Source: Bordetella genomosp. 4 (GTDB lineage: Bacteria; Pseudomonadota; Gammaproteobacteria; Burkholderiales; Burkholderiaceae_B). Taken from it: a stretch of DNA of 64,000 nucleotides. The notes under the pieces were generated by a model, which saw only the letters and a program-made list of their open reading frames with translations, did not search any database and had not been told where the DNA came from. Below, piece by piece: positions 60,786 through 64,000 of this stretch. The number at the start of each line of letters is the position of its first letter. The first letter of the stretch is position 1. The stretch is from contig NZ_NEVQ01000008.1 of NCBI RefSeq assembly GCF_002261185.1, forward strand, positions 248,001 to 312,000, given 5' to 3'. The translations under genes and the position numbers were made by a program.

Positions 60786-61859
60786 ATGTTGAAGACGAAG
60801 CAATGGATGTCGGCCGCTGTCATGGTGATTGCGCCCTGGCTGGCCTTGGCACAGGCGCCCAGCGACTTGGGCAAGCGCCTGGCCGACGGTTATGCGCGGC
60901 CTGCCGTCGCCAAACTGGCCGAGCAGGCCGATCATTTGCAGCAGGCTTTGAAGACCTGGTGCGATAGCAGCGGACAAGCCGATGTGAAAGGCGTACAGCA
61001 GGCTTTTGCTGGGACGATGCAGGCCTGGGCTGGCGTGGAGTTTTTGCGTTTCGGTCCGTTGGTGCAGGGCAACCGCTATGAGAAATTGGCATTCTGGCCC
61101 GACACCCGCGGGGTGATGCAGCGTCAGGTCCGCGCGTTGTTGGCTGCGGCCGATCCTGCTGCGGTGGCGCCGGGGGCACTGGCCTCGCGCAGCGTGGCGA
61201 TGCAAGGTTTGCCTGCATTGGAATATGTGTTGTACGACACGCCAGGCTTGGTGAAATCTGCGCCGGGCAAAGACACGCCCTATGCGTGCAGCTACGCCGT
61301 GGCCGTGGCGGGTAATGTCGCGGCGGTGTCGGACGAGTTGCAGCAGGCCTGGAGCCCCGAGGGTGAATTCGGGCGGCAATTTACTGCGCCTGCTGCGGGC
61401 AATGACTTGTATCGCACTCAACAAGAGGTCGCGGCCGAGGCCATCAAAGCATTGTCGACAGGTCTGCAATTTGCGCGCGACGTCAAATTGTTGCCTGTGT
61501 TGGGCGACTCCGCGCAGGCAGCCCGCGCGCAGCGTGCCGCATTCTGGCGCAGCGGGTCGACTGTACCGATGTTGGCGGCAAGCATAAAAGGGATGCGTGC
61601 GTTTTACGACGCGGGCGGCTATCGCTATCCCAAGGGCGAAGAATGGATCGGGGCCTCGTTGACCGGTGAACTCGATCGCGCCGCTGAGGTGTTGGATAAG
61701 GTGAACGAACCACTGCAGCAATTGTTGGCCGACGAGGCGGGATGGCAACGCTTGGCATTGGTGGGTTTGATCCTGAAAAACGCCAAGGACATTGTGGATC
61801 AGAATTTTGCGCCTGCCATGGGCGTCACGATTGGATTCAATGCGCTCGATGGAGATTGA
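60786..61859 (+). CDS. imelysin family protein, second copy
   Basis: A 357-residue imelysin-like protein with signal peptide ending LALAQAP. The start at 60786 follows ATAGGAG; a GTG overlapping the previous stop is an alternative. The family GxHxxE motif is altered to Gly141-Leu-Pro143-Ala-Leu-Glu146 (GLPALEYVLYD): the histidine is replaced by proline. The same change is common in the second imelysin of such operons, so it is likely a distinct, non-metal-binding or modified subfamily. Confidence 0.9.
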   Translation: MLKTKQWMSAAVMVIAPWLALAQAPSDLGKRLADGYARPAVAKLAEQADHLQQALKTWCDSSGQADVKGVQQAFAGTMQAWAGVEFLRFGPLVQGNRYEKLAFWPDTRGVMQRQVRALLAAADPAAVAPGALASRSVAMQGLPALEYVLYDTPGLVKSAPGKDTPYACSYAVAVAGNVAAVSDELQQAWSPEGEFGRQFTAPAAGNDLYRTQQEVAAEAIKALSTGLQFARDVKLLPVLGDSAQAARAQRAAFWRSGSTVPMLAASIKGMRAFYDAGGYRYPKGEEWIGASLTGELDRAAEVLDKVNEPLQQLLADEAGWQRLALVGLILKNAKDIVDQNFAPAMGVTIGFNALDGD

Positions 61860-62994
61860 TCGCCGCCGCTTTTTGGCCTTGACTGCGCTGGCTGGTCTGT
61901 CGCCTGCGGTATTACGTGCTGCGACGGGCTTGCCAGAGGACGTGGCCAGCCGTACAGACCCTTTGACCGCTGCCGAGGGGCCGCTGTATGTGGCCGCGCG
62001 CAAGGCTCATGGTCGTTATGAGGCCGTTGTATTAGACGTGCAGGGCCGTGACCAACTGGTGGTGCCCATGCCCGCTCGTGGCCACAGTTTTGCGTTGGAT
62101 CCTGCTAGAGGGCGTGCTGTGGTGTTCGGTCGCCAGCCGGGATTTTTCGCGGTCGCTTTTCGTATCGACGGTTCCCGGTCTCCCGTCGCATTGAAGGCCG
62201 TGAGCGAGCGCCATTTTTTCGGTCACGGTGTCTATCTACCCGACGGCAAACGCATGGTGGCAACAGAGAACGCCTACGAAGCGGGCAAGGGTGTTCTGGG
62301 TATTTACGATGCGTCGGAGGGCGGAGACTATCGCCGCATTGGTGAGTTTGAAACCGGCGGCATTGGCCCTCATGAGGTCGTCCTGCTGCCAGACGGCAAG
62401 ACGCTTTGTGTGGCCAATGGCGGCATTCTGACGCACCCGGATTACGGCAAGCTGGAACTGAATCTGGATACGATGCGCCCGTCGTTGGCGTATATCGATG
62501 CGAACGATGGACGCTTGATCGAGCGTGTCGAGTTGACACAGGATCTGCACCGTTTGTCGATTCGTCATCTGGCCTTGGCGGCTGACGGGACCGTGTGGTT
62601 CGGCTGCCAGCACATGGGGCCTGCCAGCGAGCGGCCTGCGCTGGTGGGAAGGCATCGCAGGGGGCACGAGCCGGAGTTGTTTGCCGGCCCAGAAGACGTG
62701 CTGCGTGATTGCCGCAATTACATCGGTTCTGTTGCCGCAGATCCGGCAGGGGGCGTGATCGCGACCAGCAGTCCTGTGGGGAATCAGGTGCTGTACTGGG
62801 ACGCTGCCAGCGGTCGCATGCTTGGGACAACGCGCCTGTCGGATGGCTGCGGTGTCGCGCCGTTGGCGCCGGGACGCTTTTTAGTCAATAGCGGAATGGG
62901 CGCGCTGGTGCAGGCAGGTCCTGCGGCATCGGCGCAATCCATTCTGACGCCGTCTTCAGGTCTGTCTTGGGATAATCATTTCCGTCGTTTGTGA
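61849..62994 (+). CDS. DUF1513 domain-containing Tat-exported protein
   Basis: A 381-residue protein with a twin-arginine signal MEIDRRRFLALTALAGLSP. The start is ATG 61849 or 61840; both overlap the end of the imelysin gene. The mature part is a beta-propeller-like DUF1513 protein with GHSFALDPARGRAVVFGR, GPHEVVLLPDGKTLCVANGG and the final SGLSWDNHFRRL. It ends the imelysin-dihaem-imelysin-DUF1513 operon, a set kept together in many proteobacteria and thought to be iron-responsive. Confidence 0.9.
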   Translation: MEIDRRRFLALTALAGLSPAVLRAATGLPEDVASRTDPLTAAEGPLYVAARKAHGRYEAVVLDVQGRDQLVVPMPARGHSFALDPARGRAVVFGRQPGFFAVAFRIDGSRSPVALKAVSERHFFGHGVYLPDGKRMVATENAYEAGKGVLGIYDASEGGDYRRIGEFETGGIGPHEVVLLPDGKTLCVANGGILTHPDYGKLELNLDTMRPSLAYIDANDGRLIERVELTQDLHRLSIRHLALAADGTVWFGCQHMGPASERPALVGRHRRGHEPELFAGPEDVLRDCRNYIGSVAADPAGGVIATSSPVGNQVLYWDAASGRMLGTTRLSDGCGVAPLAPGRFLVNSGMGALVQAGPAASAQSILTPSSGLSWDNHFRRL

Positions 62995-63107
62995 CGGAAC
63001 CGAACAATACTCGGCACGGTCACCGTGATTTGATACAGTTTCCGGCTGTTTAATTATTCAGCGTACAACTAATGTTGTGCGCTTAATTTTGACCTGTTGG
63101 AAAAGAC

Positions 63108-63944
63108 ATGCAAGAGTATTTGGTGAATCTGGAAGCCATCATGCCGCGATTGGCCGACGGCGCGGTCAATGTCGCCATGGCCCTGGTGATATTGATCCTT
63201 GGCTGGTGGGTATCGTCGTTGCTAGGCCGCTGGGTGCGACGCGCGGCAACGCGATCGCCGCGTATCGATGCGACGATCGTGCCGATGTTCTACAGCGTCG
63301 TGGTGTGGACCGTACGTATCTTTACGCTTATCGCCGTGTTGGCGCGCTTTGGCGTGCAAACGGCTAGTTTGATTGCGGTGTTGGGCGCGGCCGGCTTGGC
63401 GGTAGGGCTGGCATTGCAGAATACGCTGCAGAACATTGCGGCGGGCATCATGCTGTTGATTTTGCGCCCGTTGCGTACTGGTGAATATGTTGCGTTGAGC
63501 ACCGGCACCGAAGGAACCGTCGAGGAAGTCGGCCTGTTCTTGTGCCGCCTGGTGCAGGCCGATGGTATTCACATCACGCTGCCCAATAGCGTAGTCTGGG
63601 GCGCGACCATCACCAATTACAGCCGCAATGTGACGCGCCGTCTGGATCTGCCTGTCACGATCCACTATAGCGACGACCTGGATGCGGCGATCACGAGTTT
63701 GACCCAGATCGTCGAGTCGCACCCGTTGGTGTTGAAAGATCCTGCACCGCTGGTCAAGGTAAGCGAATACAAAGATAACGGGACGGTGATCAATATCCGC
63801 ATGTGGTGCGCAGCCGCGCAATACTGGGATCTGCGTTGGGGGTTGTTTCACCAGATCCGTCAGACGCTGGCGTCTTCGGGGTTCAAGGCCCCGATCCCCG
63901 TACGCGAGATTCAGGGCCAGCCCAAAGACGATTTGGCCGCCTGA
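63108..63944 (+). CDS. MscS-type small-conductance mechanosensitive channel
   Basis: A 278-residue MscS homologue, close in length to E. coli MscS (286). Three N-terminal membrane helices; the pore helix is LAVGLALQNTLQNIAAGIMLLILRPLRTGEYV, with the AGLAVGLALQ Gly/Ala pattern that lines the pore. The cytoplasmic vestibule follows (TEGTVEEVGLFLCRLVQADG, PNSVVWGATITNYSRN). It releases solutes under hypo-osmotic shock. Confidence 0.95.
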   Translation: MQEYLVNLEAIMPRLADGAVNVAMALVILILGWWVSSLLGRWVRRAATRSPRIDATIVPMFYSVVVWTVRIFTLIAVLARFGVQTASLIAVLGAAGLAVGLALQNTLQNIAAGIMLLILRPLRTGEYVALSTGTEGTVEEVGLFLCRLVQADGIHITLPNSVVWGATITNYSRNVTRRLDLPVTIHYSDDLDAAITSLTQIVESHPLVLKDPAPLVKVSEYKDNGTVINIRMWCAAAQYWDLRWGLFHQIRQTLASSGFKAPIPVREIQGQPKDDLAA

Positions 63945-64000
63945 TCACGTGCTGCGCAGCGAGAGCCGGGCGAGTTCCGCATGGATCCAGCCCGCGATTT
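63945..64000 (-). CDS. C-terminal end of an unidentified gene, partial
   Basis: On the minus strand a frame enters from the window edge and ends at TGA 63947-63945, immediately beyond the MscS stop. The visible tail IAGWIHAELARLSLRST is too short for a family assignment. It could also be non-coding. Confidence 0.4.
   Translation of the reverse strand, partial: IAGWIHAELARLSLRST

Noticed and set aside
60471-62003. 510-codon open frame opposite the di-heme/imelysin region
   Set aside because: It spans two real genes in antisense and shows no domain pattern.
1-64000. CRISPR arrays, insertion sequences, prophage, rRNA
   Set aside because: No regularly spaced short direct repeats with unique spacers, transposase or integrase motifs, phage structural genes or rRNA sequence were found. 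The 225-bp array does not have CRISPR dimensions.

Overview
The window reads as chromosomal DNA of a betaproteobacterium of the order Burkholderiales, most like Alcaligenaceae (Bordetella/Achromobacter type). The grounds are the GC-rich coding sequence, three Bug-family tricarboxylate-type substrate-binding proteins next to LysR regulators, the core order YrdC/Sua5 - M50 peptidase - dapA - bamC, and several DUF3325/PepSY iron genes. This placement is inferred from gene content; no 16S or other species marker is present.

Layout. 1-6.6 kb: flavin-reductase-like protein (cut by the window edge), outer-membrane phospholipase A, tRNA-Arg(TCT), a Tat-exported alpha/beta hydrolase, pntB and pntA. 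6.8-10.6 kb: M81 (MlrC-like) metallopeptidase and a Bug protein, divergent from a LysR regulator. 10.8-15.5 kb: cardiolipin synthase, tRNA-His(GTG), a small unknown protein, a DUF1828-like/DUF6978-like gene pair and a zinc metallopeptidase. 15.5-19.3 kb: YrdC-like protein, M50 peptidase, dapA, bamC, a small lipoprotein and strong terminators. 19.3-23.9 kb: an accessory island with a CesT-type type III secretion chaperone, a 1082-residue effector candidate and a second chaperone-like protein, preceded by a textbook hrp-box promoter. 23.9-28.8 kb: roxA and mutS, then a HigB/HigA-type toxin-antitoxin pair. 28.8-36.7 kb: a seven-gene minus-strand catabolic operon (two Bug proteins, creatininase-like amidohydrolase, HpcH/HpaI aldolase, maleate-isomerase-like enzyme, M20 amidohydrolase, D-2-hydroxyacid dehydrogenase) facing its likely LysR regulator. 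36.8-43.8 kb: a TonB-dependent siderophore receptor flanked by two mirrored PepSY/DUF3649-like/DUF3325 modules. 43.8-48.5 kb: lipoproteins, a YiiX-like papain-fold protein, a large nested palindromic repeat and a PhoX phosphatase. 48.8-55.1 kb: hydantoinase/oxoprolinase A and B subunits, an MHS-type transporter and a GcvA-like LysR regulator. 55.5-57.8 kb: dodecin, three 116-bp non-coding repeats at an exact 225-bp period, an FMN reductase and an ABM-domain membrane protein. 57.9-63.0 kb: an iron-related operon imelysin - di-heme oxidoreductase - imelysin - DUF1513. The window ends with an MscS channel and the tail of an unidentified gene.

The most striking element is the type III effector locus: a predicted ECF-sigma (HrpL/BtrS-type) promoter, chaperone, giant uncharacterised protein and second chaperone form one self-contained unit with no secretion apparatus nearby. 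Next come the 225-bp-phased triplicate, rich in DnaA-box-like words, the nested palindrome at 46.3-46.5 kb, and the unassigned catabolic operon. Functional calls rest on reading motifs and domain architecture by eye; no database search was run.
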